Shown here in pieces: positions 24,064 to 37,731 of a stretch of 64,000 nucleotides of DNA. Within the stretch, counting starts at the first letter, position 1; the number at the start of each line of letters is the position of its first letter. This DNA comes from Piper betle (Eukaryota; Streptophyta; Magnoliopsida; Piperales; Piperaceae), in contig JAURVB010000776.1 of assembly GCA_033002965.1 (NCBI GenBank), positions 27,869 through 91,868 on the forward strand, written 5' to 3'. The notes beneath the pieces are model-generated. The model had not been told where the DNA came from. It did not search any database and was given only the letters and a program-made list of their open reading frames with translations. A program made the translations under genes and the position numbers.

Positions 24064-24539
24064 CATATATTAAATCCCACAATCATTCTTGTTGACAAAA
24101 TTGTGAGACATGAGTACTACTTTAATTCTATGCTGATATGATGTTTGTTAGTTGCCAAATTGTTTTCATTATCATAGCTTGTGATCATGAGGAGATGAAT
24201 GTGAATTGTTCCCCAATAAATATACAAGTCATGACTTCAAACTTCGATATTCATAGGCCCCATTTCATGACTTCAAACTTCTATATTTATATGCTGGTTT
24301 TGTTGTCAAACAAAATTTATTAAATTTGTAATAATGAAAAATGCAAATAACGTTCAACATCTGTCATACATCTGGCAACGAAGGAATTTGTACTGGTGTA
24401 TGGTCAACTTTCCATCAATTAGTTAAATAAGTATCCTCACCTAATTAAATTAAAGATAGTTAATTAATTATAAAGAATTTTATTCACTCAACATAAAGAT
24501 GCAGGACCTTAATATATATGATTAATCCTTATGTATACA

Positions 24540-24547
24540 TATATAAT
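24540..24547 (+). promoter_or_regulatory. Probable TATA box of the CIF gene
   Basis: ATATATAA lies about 105 nt upstream of the start codon at 24653. Confidence 0.45.
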
Positions 24548-24652
24548 GCACAGAGAAAATTGTGTGTTTGATCGTCTTATTATTAAGACAAGAAAAGGAG
24601 CAGAGAGTTGGTGTAGTCTTATACTTGGGATCAGCCTTCGGCCTTTGGATCA

Positions 24653-25393
24653 ATGAACCTTCAAAAAATGATTCTGTTTATCCTCCTCTCAACTTCTCTT
24701 CTCTTCACAACTTCATTTGCAGGTACAGGTCTCTGCAACTTTTACTTAAAACCTTTATTTGCAGTCGTTTTTTTTCTTTATATGTAGAATTGATCACTGG
24801 CTAAAACGATATATCAGCTAGCTCATTATGTAACTAACTAAATAATCTATGTAAATTAGATTGAATTTTTTTCTTGTGAATTAATTGTATCATTATGTAT
24901 TGTGTCTATTAGTTATTACTAGAAATACCCAATTCATTTTTTAACTTTTTAAGCTCAACAAGAAAAAAAACCAGAGAGAAATTTGAGAAACAAATTTATG
25001 ACATAACAGCCATATTTAATGTTTCAGTTTCGTTCACAATAAACCGGCCTCTTATATGTATAGCTTTAAATTATGTTGATCTGGAGCTTTTTACAATCTT
25101 GCAGGAAGCAGATCATGGAGATTCATTGATAAAACAAATGTGAGTGCATGCATATAATTCAATGTGTTTATATATAATGATATATTAATCATTCTCAGCA
25201 TTTTTATCTTTCATGCAAAGAGTTAGTGCATTTCTTTGTTGACTCTGATCAATAGGATGCTTTGCATAAAGATTTACAAAAAGTGAATAGGCCAACCGAA
25301 GGAGCTCTTGAAGCTAACACGAGAGCAGATTACCAGTCCTATGATCCTCCACCTGTGCATGGAAAACCTCCATTTAAGCTCATACCCAACTGA
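24653..25393 (+). CDS. CIF: CASPARIAN STRIP INTEGRITY FACTOR-type sulfated peptide precursor
   Basis: Three exons, 24653-24722, 25105-25139 and 25256-25393 (TGA), join in phase to 80 residues. Residues 1-23 are a clear secretory signal (MNLQKMILFILLSTSLLFTT then SFA). The variable propeptide follows. The last 21 residues (60-80) begin with DYQSYD, have PPP then VHG, and end KPPFKLIPN at the stop. This matches Arabidopsis CIF1/CIF2: 21 residues, an N-terminal Asp-Tyr that is the tyrosine-sulfation site, central prolines that can be hydroxylated, and the terminal PPFKLIPN. CIFs are secreted and perceived by the SGN3/GSO1 and GSO2 receptor kinases to seal the Casparian strip; relatives act in embryo cuticle and pollen wall. 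Exon 2 is only 35 nt, so ORF scans miss the gene. No receptor or sulfotransferase gene is nearby. Confidence 0.9.
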
Positions 25394-25582
25394 TGAAATT
25401 AACCGCATGTCTCGTTCCTTTTATGTATGAATCATATTTGATATATATTAGATTTAGATTTATACAAATGTGTATGATGAAAGTGGAAACAAATAAAAGG
25501 TTCGTATATCCATATATATGTTACAACTTGTTTTATAGATATATAATTCAACTCGAAAAATGATTATATAAACTTTTTTCTA

Positions 25583-25620
<38 letters not shown>

Positions 25621-28484
25621 GATATTTGCGAGCATTCTATTTAAACTATTTCCCCTACAACCATCAAAGATTTCAACGTAGAATGTAAAACCAGCTACTT
25701 CCTTGTTCAATGACAATGGACTTGAGCGGTTGGGCCAACCCTTGTCATCTAGTGTAGAACTAATCAAGTCCATGGGTGTCTGATAATTTTTTCTTATTAT
25801 TTGATTGTTCATGGATCATTTAACCGACAAGATGTCAAGAACAGTGTTAGCGCGCTTGTCTGGGCTTCGTGAAGGCTGGATATATATGTATATATATATA
25901 TATATATATAGATATATATATACACACACTGCTATATTTCCTGAATTTCTTGTACTACGAACTAAAAAATTACAAGAACTCATACTTACTACGTCAAACA
26001 AAATAAAGCAGTTAATGGGAAAAGTTGCATACCCAACTTAGCTGGAGAAAGTTTGTGGAAATATACAAAGGAGGTGTGCTACAGAACTACGATGTGTGAC
26101 AAGTTTCAACATTTCATTGTCCATTAATCTGTAAATTTCTTCGTGCCAGCATCACTTAGAATGTATCAAATTCTAAAAACAAAGATGTTAAGTAAGCACT
26201 CCGTACTTCAACTATAACCGAGATATTGATAATCAAGCTTTATGGTGAGTTACAATCGTAAGCAGTGATGTCGTTTCAAGATGACAAGAATATGAGTTGG
26301 GAGTGTATGTATGTTTTACCCTTGTTATTTTCATTATAAGATTTGAAACATATAAATCAATATGTTTGTTGTTTTGAAAGAGTATATATACCAACATTGT
26401 GCTCTTTGTCACAGTGTTCAACACACTATATGTATACTTTTATTGATGGAGTGCCAATCTCGCAATCTGCACATATAATAACATGAATGTCGACCACTTA
26501 CAGTTCTTTGATAATTACCTGCTATCTTCTCATGTAGTTCTTTCTCTATTTCAATGTAATGACCTCTCAAGAAATGATATTAAATTGTAGTCCAATATTT
26601 ACCCTTCATAATATTTCTATCAATATTTATTTATTTCTTGCACTCAATAATTCGGTCAAGGCATAAAGGTATGCATAAGAATCACATGAATCGTTAAATT
26701 ATATTGATCTTCAACCTAGCTGCTCATGCACTTCAAATTTTATCAAAACACACATTTAAATAATCTCGTACAAGTACTCCAAAAAAACCAATGACCCATA
26801 TTAGAATTTTTGAAGGACAGGTCGACGTTGGACGGAAAAATATGACTCTTGAAAATAAGCTTCCAGCATTACCATGCATGTTGGCCACATTTGATATTCA
26901 GATATTCTTCTTTTTTTCAAAAGTTTTAGATGCTTGCTTGCCAGCAGGGAGGAATGAAAGAAAGAAAGAAGAGCAACATGTGATTATAGTCTGGTAGTAA
27001 CATTTTCACTGCAGCCAAAAAATGCTCAGAAAGCTGCATGACTTCAAAGAATATTTAATTTGATTCATGAATCTCTTCTCTTAGTATTCTAGTCCGTTGT
27101 AAATTTCGCCCAAGTTTCTATTAATCAATGCCTGCGGTTTACAGCTTTAGCTTGATGACAGGTTTTCTCTCCACCTTGCTGCCTACTTTCATGTCACTGT
27201 ATTGCAAGCAGCAGATATATATAAATATAATCTTAGATGCAGATATCTCATCCAAATTGAGAAATGCGGAATGCTGTACAGTGCTAGACAACAAACTAAT
27301 ACAGTTCACATATGTAGAGCCATGGCGAACGAAGGATCAGTCAACCTAATTTCCATGGCCACTTAGGAAGCAAAGGGAACCAGATCTCAAATGAAGATTT
27401 TTAATCTGTTTATGCTTAATCTATTCTTATTTTCTAGATCTTCCTCAAGCATGGAGCAATAATAAATTATTTTGTAATTTTCAATAATTTACTATTTTGC
27501 CGAACTAAAAGACAGTGGTGGCAAATTTGCTACTAAAGCTCTAAATTTTTAACAAGAGACAGTAACCCACAAATTTTCTTCGAACTTCTTTCACATTAAC
27601 GACGGATTTATTGTCACTGATGTCCTATTTCCAAAGAATTGATATCCATGGTCTAATTGAGTTCTTATATCATGATATGATATATCAGCCCATGCTGGCC
27701 ATGATCAAGAACAAAAGAGGGCATACTGATCTGTGAGTACGTACGCAATTGTCATGAACTATAATCTGATGTCTGAATTACCACATATTAAATAAAAACG
27801 CAACCTAATCAGCACTTTAATTATATATAGTCTCAACAGTGCATCAAAGATGATTCATGCATGCGATATAGTAGAGTTGTTGAAAGATTCCAATTAAAGC
27901 AGGCAAGCTATTGAAGAACATCCACATAATTAAATTAGAGGTGGGTGAACTGTCAAATTTTAATTTTCTGTAATTCGTTTAAACTAATTAGTTGAATAAT
28001 AATTAATATAAATGGATAAAAATGAATATTTTTGCCAGTGTCAAGCATTTGTTAGATACTAGTACTTAACGTCAAGAAGCCATGGCAGAGGAGAACCTTG
28101 AAAACAGCTCTTTAATATGAAAGTTTTGACAGCTGCATTAGATCATATAACCGTGGCAATTTGAATGTGGTTCGATTGACATATATGATTTCTACTGCTT
28201 CCTCTTCCAATTGCAAAAATGTAGCCTATAGAAATAATTAAAAGTGATACCCACTAGTTTATATTTGAATGGTGTCGATTTATAGGAAGAATCCAAGTCC
28301 ATTGTAAAATTTTACCTTACATCTAGCAAAACCTTAAAGACCTAACAGTATGTGATAAGATACAAGTATTAGCTTATTGGAAATAAAAATTTCCAATTTA
28401 TTCTTGTAGTTGGATAGGTGGGTATATATCACTATGCTTCAATAAAACAAATTAATTTTCTGTTAAGTATGGAAAAATTTACAA

Positions 28485-28534
<50 letters not shown>

Positions 28535-29160
28535 CATTTTTATTCATCACAAACAAGTGTACAATTATATGTAAAAGTGTATATAGTGACTACCTTAATT
28601 CACAACATAACTATCCAAACTCTATAATCCCTTCTCGATCACTCCTTCACACAACCTTGGTGTTAGCCCTTCCTTCCCTTAGTATAATTAGTGCTAATAA
28701 TATTCTAACATCTTCATGTTTTATATGAATCACAATGATTTAAACGTTTCCAATCGAGTAAAGAGCTCTAGGAACGAATGAATATATAAACTAGCTAGTC
28801 AGTACTAAGCCAGTAACACAAAATTAGTGTCAAAGTGCTTATGCCATGCCTAGTCACCTGCATGTGCAATATCAATTTCACATGAAAGTAGAAGCATTTG
28901 CATGGTAGAGTACGTGCCACACTTTTCTTATCACTGCCAGAGTCACCTGTTTGTAGAACGGTTTTTATTGCACCAGAAACTTCCAGAGTTAGCCAGAGCT
29001 TTTCAGTCATTGAGTAAAGAATCTTGCCTCGTGATTAGCAACCTTTTTAATTACTTTGGCTTTATTGGGTTTTTTTTCTCAAATCTCTGATTTTTAGGGT
29101 TTATATTTTATATTGTTATATTATTATAACGAGGACTTAGGTAAGCCAAAAAATTTTTTT
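25394..29160. other. Long AT-rich spacer
   Basis: Contains TA repeats at about 25590-25616, 25879-25922 and 28486-28533. A small patch at 25620-25812 is open on the minus strand (75 codons) but matches nothing recognised. A patch at 28860-29010 is open on both strands and could be a gene scrap. No complete gene or RNA was identified. Confidence 0.5.
28486..28533. repeat. (TA)n microsatellite
   Basis: About 24 uninterrupted TA units. Confidence 0.95.
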
Positions 29161-30220
29161 CTGCAACTAAGCTTTAATCCACACTTTTAGTGTAATCAAA
29201 GAATCAATAATGAGTACACATTTTGGCACCCCACACTTCTTTGCCCCCACCCTCCCCTCCTCTACGCCGCTATCCAAACCCCCTTCCCACCCACCTGAAG
29301 CTCGGCGTCGTCGCCTCCTTGAGTGCCCCCTGCCCCCGTCGGAGATTGCCGCCACAGCCAAGAGGAAGAATTCAAAACGGCCTAATTGTGCCATTTTTTT
29401 TTTTGAACTTTATGAAGATTGCTTTTTTTGTGGTGAAAGTCACGCTTTGTGATTGTAAAGGGTGAATTTTGGATTTTTTGTATGTTCTTTTTTGTATGTT
29501 GATATTTTTTTTAAGGTTTTGATTGTTGCACGTCATGCCTGTAGGAAATTTATGCACTGTGACCGGAAATGGGAGGGAGTTTACATTACTTTAGATTGTT
29601 TTACACCATGGCTTGCCTTGTTTGGTTTAATTGGAGCTAAAATCAAAGTAATCTTTGCCAGAAAATTAATGCATTATGGTTGATTGTAAAGGGAAATTTT
29701 CTGGTTTTGGGGGATTTGTTTGGGTGGTTGTTGTAGATTCTTTGACATCATGCGTTGTCGAGTGTCTATGCATTTGAGAGGATAGCTTTTTTGCAGGGAA
29801 ATTCATGCATTGTGCTTTAAGCAATTTATGTGTTTATTATTATTTTATGTTTTTTTATTTCTTTTCATTAGATTAGCCAACCAATTTTTATGTTTATATT
29901 TTATGTTTTCTTATCTTCATTGTCAATTCATGTGTTAGGCGTATTTTTGGTTGATTGGTGTATCAATTTTTGATGAGCTAATCATTGATTTATGTTTTAG
30001 GATATTTTTTAGTGTATTGGTGTATGACGGTCTAACTTAATCGAAGTAAACTCTACATTTTACTTGTCATATTGAATTGGGTATGTTGCACTGATTTGAA
30101 GGTCTAATTTTAAAGCTTCACAAATTGGTTTAGAGGTCTTCATAATATTGAGGAAGTTATTGAAAATATAAATGAGGAGACATAAGTCTTGAATTAAAGC
30201 CGAAAGGTGTCAAGATCAAC
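29160..30220. other. GC-rich patch and T-rich spacer
   Basis: 29220-29390 is GC-rich and Pro/Arg-coding in several frames, followed by T-rich DNA. It resembles the 5' end of a decayed gene, perhaps belonging to the FAR1-like pseudogene downstream, but nothing ties them firmly. Confidence 0.3.
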
Positions 30221-30229
30221 TTTACGAGT

Positions 30230-31760
30230 CATTAGTACCTTGTATAGGAACGAAGTTCAATTTAATTAAAGAAGCATATTCTTTTTATAATAGATAATGA
30301 CAAAATGAAAGGGTTAAAATTTGAAAAAGTAATTCTCATTATAATAGAAAAACAAATACCATATATAGAGATTTATTCATTTGTGAAAAATAAGGTACAA
30401 CGAGGATCAATGGCCAAAAACAAGTTGGAAAAGATGTGTTTTGCTTGTAGACGAAACAATGAATACCTTAACATGGTTATTCAAAACATTGTTGGAGTGC
30501 ATGATGGGTAAAAAGCCATAATATATCATCACCAATTAAGATGTAAAAATAAAATATGTTATTTTGGATGTCTTCCCTAATACTTGACATAGGTTTTTTC
30601 TTGGCATTGGACTGAATGGAAGGATGCATCTAAACCAATTAAAGAAATACCTGGATTTTAGGAAAGATTACAATAATTGGGTTTATGCTGGCACAATTGA
30701 AGAGAGTGAAGTTAAGTGAGTTGAAATTAAAAAATATGATATTAAGGAAGGAAGTTGGTTATATGGAATGCACAATGTTCGTGAATATTAGATTAATGCA
30801 TGCTTCAAGGATTATTTTTTCGCCAGAATAACTTCTAGCCAGCCAAGTGAGAGTGTCAATGCTTTCTTTGATGGGTTTGTAAATGCTCGTATATCAATTA
30901 GTGAATTTGTACACTAATATGATAATGTTATATATAGAAGGCGAAATGAAGTTTTTGAAGATCACAAAATTTTACATGAGAAGCTTATATTGCATGTCGG
31001 GAACAAACTAGGGTAACATGTAAGGTCTATATACATGAGAAAGATGTTTATCTTTTTCAAGAGGAATTAAATCAATCTCTTGTATACAAATAAAAGGAAG
31101 TTTGTATTAAAGGTTTAACAAAGATGTATGAGGAAAAATGAAGATGAAGAAGCCCAAAGACATCAAATAGTTACCTTTGAAAATAAACCAAAAATTTTGT
31201 ATATTGCACTTGTAAGAAGTTTGAAGGGGAAGGTATTTTATGCTGACATATTTTGAAGTTTTTCTTCCAAATAGATATAGATGTAATACCTCAAAAATAT
31301 ATATTATTTCAATAGACAATCAATGTTAGATTTTTATTAAGTGCTACTTTGGAAATGGTGAATGAGCCTCAAACTTCAACTATTTCACCATTTATGTTAT
31401 AATCTTTTCAAAGTGAAATGTATAGGATTTCGAATTCAATTTGTATGTCACCCTCATATTGGAGTGTTGTTATGCCAATACTTAAAGTTGTTGTTGATGA
31501 GTTTGATTGTTTATCTTTAATGCCTCATTTTTTGAAGAACAAACTATTCAATCAAATGTGACAAGTGCTACAATAAAAATAAGTAAAACATCATTAGAGC
31601 AAAAACCTTAAGTTACCCTTAAAGATCCTTCGAACGTGAAGAGTAAGGGTCATTCAAAGACGAGTAAAAGATTGAAATCAAACTTAGAGATAAATATAAG
31701 TTCTCAAGTTAGAAAGCAAACATGTGGATTTTGCCAAAAGCTTGGTCTTACATGAATACT
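30230..31760 (+). pseudogene. Decayed FAR1-related (FRS, MULE-transposase-derived) gene
   Basis: Pieces in family order appear in different frames with stops between. Near 30247-30294 is GTKFNLIKEAYSFYNR, like the start of a FAR1 DNA-binding domain. Near 30750-30910 is LYGMHNVREY, a stop, then CFKDYFFARITSSQPSESVN and AFFDGFVNARISISEFVH, the end of the MULE transposase-like domain. Near 31020-31080 is a KVYIHEKDVYLFQEELNQS-like segment. Near 31700-31760 is a CGFCQKLGLT piece, like the zinc-binding tail. FAR1/FHY3 proteins are transposase-derived transcription factors; related ORFs also sit in Mutator elements. It could be either a dead host FRS gene or a dead element. Confidence 0.7.
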
Positions 31761-34090
31761 TGTCATTTATATAAGGTACAAGAACATTGAATGGTTTATA
31801 TTACGTGCTCTAGGCTTACAAGTATAATATTAATTATATATATAACCTTACATGAAAAAGAATCTCAAGAAGGGAATTTGAGCAACAACCTTGGGAATGA
31901 GCCTAATGACATTCATATTGAACAATAGAATCTAACAACATTCATATTGGTATATGTATGTTTCACCTTGCAATAACATAATAAATTAAAGTTGTGATAT
32001 AACATATATGTTTCATTTGCAGGTTCAACAAGTGGCTTGTGGATATACAAGGAGCAGCTGCATTTGAATCAACTTTTTTGTTCGAAAAAGTTCTACAATG
32101 ATGTGATAAACAAACATGGTTGGATTGTATGAGAACAAATATGTACTGTGTTTTAGTAGAGTTGAATTTGTTGCCAAGTTGTTACTCCATTTGGGTTGCT
32201 ATATGCTGTTAAGCTATGTTCTCTTTATGGATCGTGTATGCTGCAGCAATATGTCAAGCCAAAGCTTGGACTGGTAAGAATTGAGGTAGCTACAATAACA
32301 AAATACGTTTGGGTGGGTATTAACGGCTGACTATATTATCTCAACCAGCACAAAAGGAATACCTGCTTCTCACATGAGTGAACACTTACCGAGCATCTAG
32401 GGCATCTTCAAGAAACAAAGTCAATGCAGCAACAATGTCATGTGGGTTTTCATTTGGAACATAAAATTAACATGTGAAGTTCTAGTTGCTACAAGCTGTC
32501 GAAAGCGAACTTATAGTAAATTAGCTGTTCACATAGTAGAAAAAGATCCAAGGCATAAGCTGTCCTTCTAGTTGCTACAAGCTGTCCAAAGCAAACTTAT
32601 TCTTTGGTCTAAAAAAACGCATTAAAAATTACAACATCAAATAATTGAAGATCATATGGATCAACCCCATACATACACCCCATAAAGTACTAGAAGTATA
32701 AATATAAAGTTAGAATTGTGTAAAAACTTATGAATAGAGATCTCCAAGCGAATTCGTTATCTTAGACGAGACACTTGTTTCCAAGTTAAGATTGCTATCT
32801 GATTTGTCTTCATTCTCATTACATCTTTCACGATTTTCAGTGAGTCACTCATCAAACCACATAAAATAACCACATCCTCCTTAACCTTATTATTATCACA
32901 ACCAATAATCTGATTAACGGAATAAAATGCACACAAATTTATACATTGAATCAAAATGAAAATAAACCTCCATATTAGAACATGTCCAAAAAAGTTGATT
33001 CTTTTTTTTTTTTGGTTTTAGAGATCTTGAGCTACAACTGTTGAATACCACACTGCTCATAATATGGCTGATTAATGCTTCCATTATTTTTCTTTGGTTT
33101 AAAGTTGCAAGTTGATTCAAATGAACTAAAAAAATAACTTAGATAAAAATTCATGGTCGTTTGATACTCTCATTGTATATAAAACCTCTACTTAATATTC
33201 CTAAAATAATACCTTGAAGATTGAGTTTTCTTCCTGAATGACACATTTTTTTCTGCAATAAAGTAGAATGCAAATAGCCTATTATTTACCAAGTGACATA
33301 AGATGTATACAAATTCAATTAATTATATGTGTACGTAGACAAACACCAATAATTTCATTTCAAAAATCAATTTCCTAACTTGAAAAAATACTCTTTCTTT
33401 TCCTATAAGTGAACTTGAAAAACTAAACTGTGTATGAAAAACAATAAATTTCCTATTATTTACCAACGCGACATAAGAGGTATACAAGTTCAATTGATTA
33501 CACATGCACGTAAACAAACACCAATAATTTCATTTCAACAATCAATTTCCTAACTTGAAAAATTATTCTTTCCTTTATGATATGTGAACTTGAAAAACAA
33601 AACTGTAAGAAAAATTAATGCTTGAAGTGAAATCTTAATCTGAATTTCAATCTCAATATCCTATTCAAGTTATGTAGCTTCTACACACAATATAGTAGTT
33701 AATAAGCATGAAATTAACCTCCAATTGAGAACTCTATCATTCTGACATAAATAGAAGAAGCAGTGCTACTACTGTCAAGTTGCAAGTATAATTTGACACA
33801 CACAAAAAATCATAGTCATTCTTACATCACCTTGCAAGAATAACTAACCAAGTGAAGCCACCAAATTACACGATAACGATGATCATCTTCACCATAGGAT
33901 ACCTGCTAATACAATGAACTACTTATGTTGCTCAAAAAAAAATGGCATCTGAATTGTATGTTAAAGGTGAGATCCCTACATCATTTTGGGGATTACTACA
34001 TTCCAATATTCATGGTTACAATCAAACCCAAAAGCTATCTCCATCTCCATATGCACATTGCACAGACCCACCATGATGATGATGTGGGGG
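31761..34090. other. AT-rich spacer with a local tandem duplication
   Basis: 33280-33432 and 33453-33606 are two copies of a block of about 153 bp, with 'aaacaccaataatttcattt' and 'caatttcctaacttgaaaaa' in both (period about 174). Minus-strand ORFs at 32757-33120 are short and unrecognised. Confidence 0.55.
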
Positions 34091-34243
34091 TGTAACAACT
34101 CAGTCCAAAATACAAGTATAATGGGCTAGCCATCTCTTTAAAAGTAGTTAACCAAGCTAAAAGATATATAATTAATTTTTACTTATAGATAAGATCTTAT
34201 CTCAATAAATACTTGATATGAGACTAAATTAAAAGATCTCACA
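34091..34243 (-). mobile_element. Solo LTR related to the TRIM at 7230
   Basis: It starts TGTAACAACTCAGTCC and ends AAAAGATCTCACA on the plus strand, 153 bp against 154 bp for the TRIM LTR. Shared landmarks in order are 'aatgggcta', 'tctttaaaa', 'acttata', 'aagatctt', 'atgagactaa' and 'gatctcaca'. Divergence is high and no target duplication is clear. Confidence 0.65.
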
Positions 34244-34837
34244 TATTGTAAGCGTGTAATGGATTGTTTGGGAAGCAATACAGGGGCTTTCTAATCTTGC
34301 CCATTCGATATAATCGAAATAGTCATGAAAAAAATTTGGTGCAGAATTCTCTTTCCCTAATATCATACTTGCGGTTATAATTTGATGCATATGAATTTCA
34401 ATTAAATTAACTAGATAAGAGTCCACGAGCTTTGAAATTCGAGACTTCGTATGCTGCATTTTTTTCGAAACGACTTTGTAAACTAAATTAAATAGAAGTG
34501 TGCTAACTTCATCATGGACTCCATTGTCAAAGAAGTATTTCACGTGGGACACGCGCGTGATATTCCAATCTAAGCACATGTTTGACACAGCAACTTTTCC
34601 ACAATGACTATTTAACTTAAGGAAACCCCCATACACTAATACACTCCACAAATTCAAGCTCATAAGTCTTGACTCTCCAAGTAATCCGGAAATTTGTATA
34701 ATTGACATCTTTACATATTTACAGACGTTTTGATTTTGATGATACCTGAAAATTGTCAGGCATGTAAATTTTAAACTCGGATATATGAAATTACAAATAC
34801 ACAAAATTTTATAACGCCAAATGCCCTTCCCTAACAA
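34229..34837 (-). other. Unrecognised 202-codon open frame
   Basis: The longest open frame in the AT-rich centre of the window. No domain, signal peptide or membrane segment is evident, and its last codons run into the solo LTR. It could be a gene fragment or chance. It was kept because 202 codons is long for this base composition. Confidence 0.2.
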
Positions 34838-34849
34838 TTAAATAGTTGG

Positions 34850-37570
34850 TTGGTGCAGCATATCTCGTGATTTTTTCTGCTACAAAATATTATATCTTTT
34901 CATTTTATTTTTTAGATCACTTGTCAAATTACTTTTACGTTTTTTTTTGGAAAAAAATAATTCGCAGACATAATACCTCGTAAAATGGTGTGGATAAACG
35001 TAAGCGAGGGGACGTAGTTAATAGGCAGAGCAATGGCTGCCACAAAAATATTTCATGAATATGTCAAGGAGCTGCTCAGATTTATGCGGCACGAATCCCG
35101 GAGCGTTCTTAGCATGTCAGATATATCACGTGTATGCGGTCAGATGTACACATTTACTACAATCGCTATAATAATAATTTTTAAAGGGTCAAACTCGCTA
35201 ATTTATTTAAGCACAGTCGAAAATTAAACCTAACTAAAAGAGTTTTCAACAAGCTCTTACCATAGAGTTACAAATACAAAGCCTTTCAACGGCAGAAGAG
35301 TCACAAATACAAAGAAGAGAAGTCTCTCCAATGCAACTCACTGCAAAGGGCATTCTACAAACACCTACTGTTCATAATAGATAGAGAAGATTCCTGATTG
35401 AGATATATATGTCTTAGCGTGTTTGAAATACATGAGAGTCGACCCAAAACAAAGCTGGCTACCATATTTGAAAAACAAGAGATAGATCAGCTTACCTACC
35501 TATTCATGCATGATAGCTGATAAGATGATAGGTAAGATTGATCCAAACTTTGTAACACAACTTGCCAAAGACCTTATAAGCTCCTCGTATTCTTAATTTT
35601 CTAAAAGCTCAAGTGGCGGCTAACAAAAGAATCAAATACATGCAAGTGGATACCGGACCATATGTTTATGTTAATAATTGTTTTTAAGTATAAAGCACCC
35701 CATCAGCACAATGAAAGACCATCAAAATTTTCTCATTTGTTTATTAAGGGCTTGTGTTCTTAACAATCTTCTGATGTATTAAGTAAAAATAGGCGAAGAA
35801 ATGTGAGTCACACTAATTTTAATTAACAAGTTCAAAATTTTGATTCCTTTGACTCTTGAGCTATCAGAGGAACCAAACACAAACATTTTACCGCAATGGA
35901 TAGGTGAGCTGAGTCTGTTGCTTTTCACCTTATAAATTCCTATGAAAGGGAACGCCACAGATTAGAATGCTAAAGACAAAACAAGCCGCAAATATGCCAT
36001 TGTCTATCCAACATCCAATATAACGTTAAAATCCTGGACGGGGCAGTTCATGCGAGTGAGAAGGATGGGCTTCAATATTTGATTCCTCTGTGGCCTTTGC
36101 TACAGGGTCCGCAGGCCAAAACCTTCCGAAAACCAATTTCGTTCACTGCGTACTTGGTAATAGTAACCCATTCTGACATTTGGTATCCAAAAATCGTTCA
36201 CCATCTGGCCTAACCACGTGTTTTTATTTTGCTGGGAAACAGGCGGTACGTACCTCATTGTGTCACACAACAACCCTTTCTTATTTTGATGAGTGCACAC
36301 AAATCGATGTCAAAGAGAGCAGGAAAGACTGATATGCGGTGGGATGTATCATAACGAGGAGCGCTGATACATACAGCTGGATCTGATCAGATGTCTTGGG
36401 AAATATCAGATCTAACGAGCATCTAATATTTTAAAGAGAGGAAAAGACTAGATGTATAGTTTGGTTGACAGATAGGACAGACTAAGATATATGAAAAGAC
36501 TTGATTTTGAAGTAGAAAAACACGGGTGGAAGCCAACTTGGTCTTGATAAAAATAGAACCGGACGAAAAAAATGTGTGATTTATAAACACAACAACTGAT
36601 TAAATGTATATTTAATTGCACCCGATTAGGACAAAGACATAATTTTTCTGAATATACATACAAGCTCTGTAAGTTTCTTGGGTATTTAATAGAGCATTAA
36701 GAATAGTAAGAAGTAATTAAGAAAACAACAACACAGGCATGCCAAATGCCTTCCACCGCAAATGCCAAGCACATGAGCTTGAAACTGTTTCAGTCACCGG
36801 GCACCCAAACTACATGATATAATCTTCGTTTTACCTACCCACCCGCGTTCTCAATTAACAAATTGGACATGACTCTTAATTTCTCCGTGAGAAAGGTGTT
36901 TCTTCTCCAGAAAAAGAGCTGCTTCACAGGAGGGGAAGAACGTACCGTGAAACTTGATTGTTAATGGTTAAAAATAAGCACGAGTTATCTTTGACTTAGT
37001 TATAATTGAGAGCACATTTTAACCCAGTTGTTCTTCCAAGATAAAGCAGCTAATCAGTTATTGCAACAGATAAGCTCGACCAGAAACAACCCGTTTCTGT
37101 TTAACCACTTTGACTATACTTAGCAGATGTGGAAGCCGATTATAGACTATTATTATCGGCTAATTTCTCTTCTTTTTTTGGTGTTAAATTTTCTCTTCCC
37201 ATCCCTCTATACGATTAAATTCAAATTAAAAAGACTTTAAATTGACCACCGTTTTTTTTCCATTAGCCCTTTTCAATTAGGGATATGACAGCCCGAGTAA
37301 ACATGAAGTAGTGTCACACAGACATCAAATTAACCCGAACATCAAATCTAATAAAATCAACACATCAAATCTATGTCTGCAACATTATCCTAATGTGTTG
37401 AGCCGGATCGAATCACAATCAAAATAATTGTACCCCTACCTTAAAAACAAAATAAAAAATAAAATTTTCTTTTTAAAATTATTCATAAAGAGCCAAGTAA
37501 TTCAAGTATGCATCAATGTCCCTCCATGGCACCTTCCCCACCCCCACACCATGACCAATCTTCTTCGCCT
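34850..37570. other. AT-rich spacer upstream of the CBSX5-like gene
   Basis: A 64-codon frame at 35033-35227 and a 66-codon minus frame at 36100-36300 match nothing recognised. No RNA gene or transposon end was identified. Confidence 0.45.
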
Positions 37571-37581
37571 GCTCCTCAATA

Positions 37582-37597
37582 CATATATATATATATT
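37582..37597 (+). promoter_or_regulatory. Probable TATA region of the CBSX5-like gene
   Basis: A short TA-rich stretch (catatatatatatatatt) lies about 140 nt upstream of ATG 37732, followed by a CT-rich leader. Confidence 0.4.
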
Positions 37598-37731
37598 CCC
37601 TTCTCCCTCACCTCTCTGCCTTCTCCACCTTCAAAAGCGGCTTGCTGTTGCTTCTACTTCTACCACAAACCTGCAACTCTTGTGTGTGGTTGAGTGCAAT
37701 ATTATAGTTTGTGCAATAGTATCGACGTTGC

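Noticed and set aside
32757..33120. GRF-type zinc-finger fragment on the minus strand
   Set aside because: The cysteine spacing does not fit and the frames are short.
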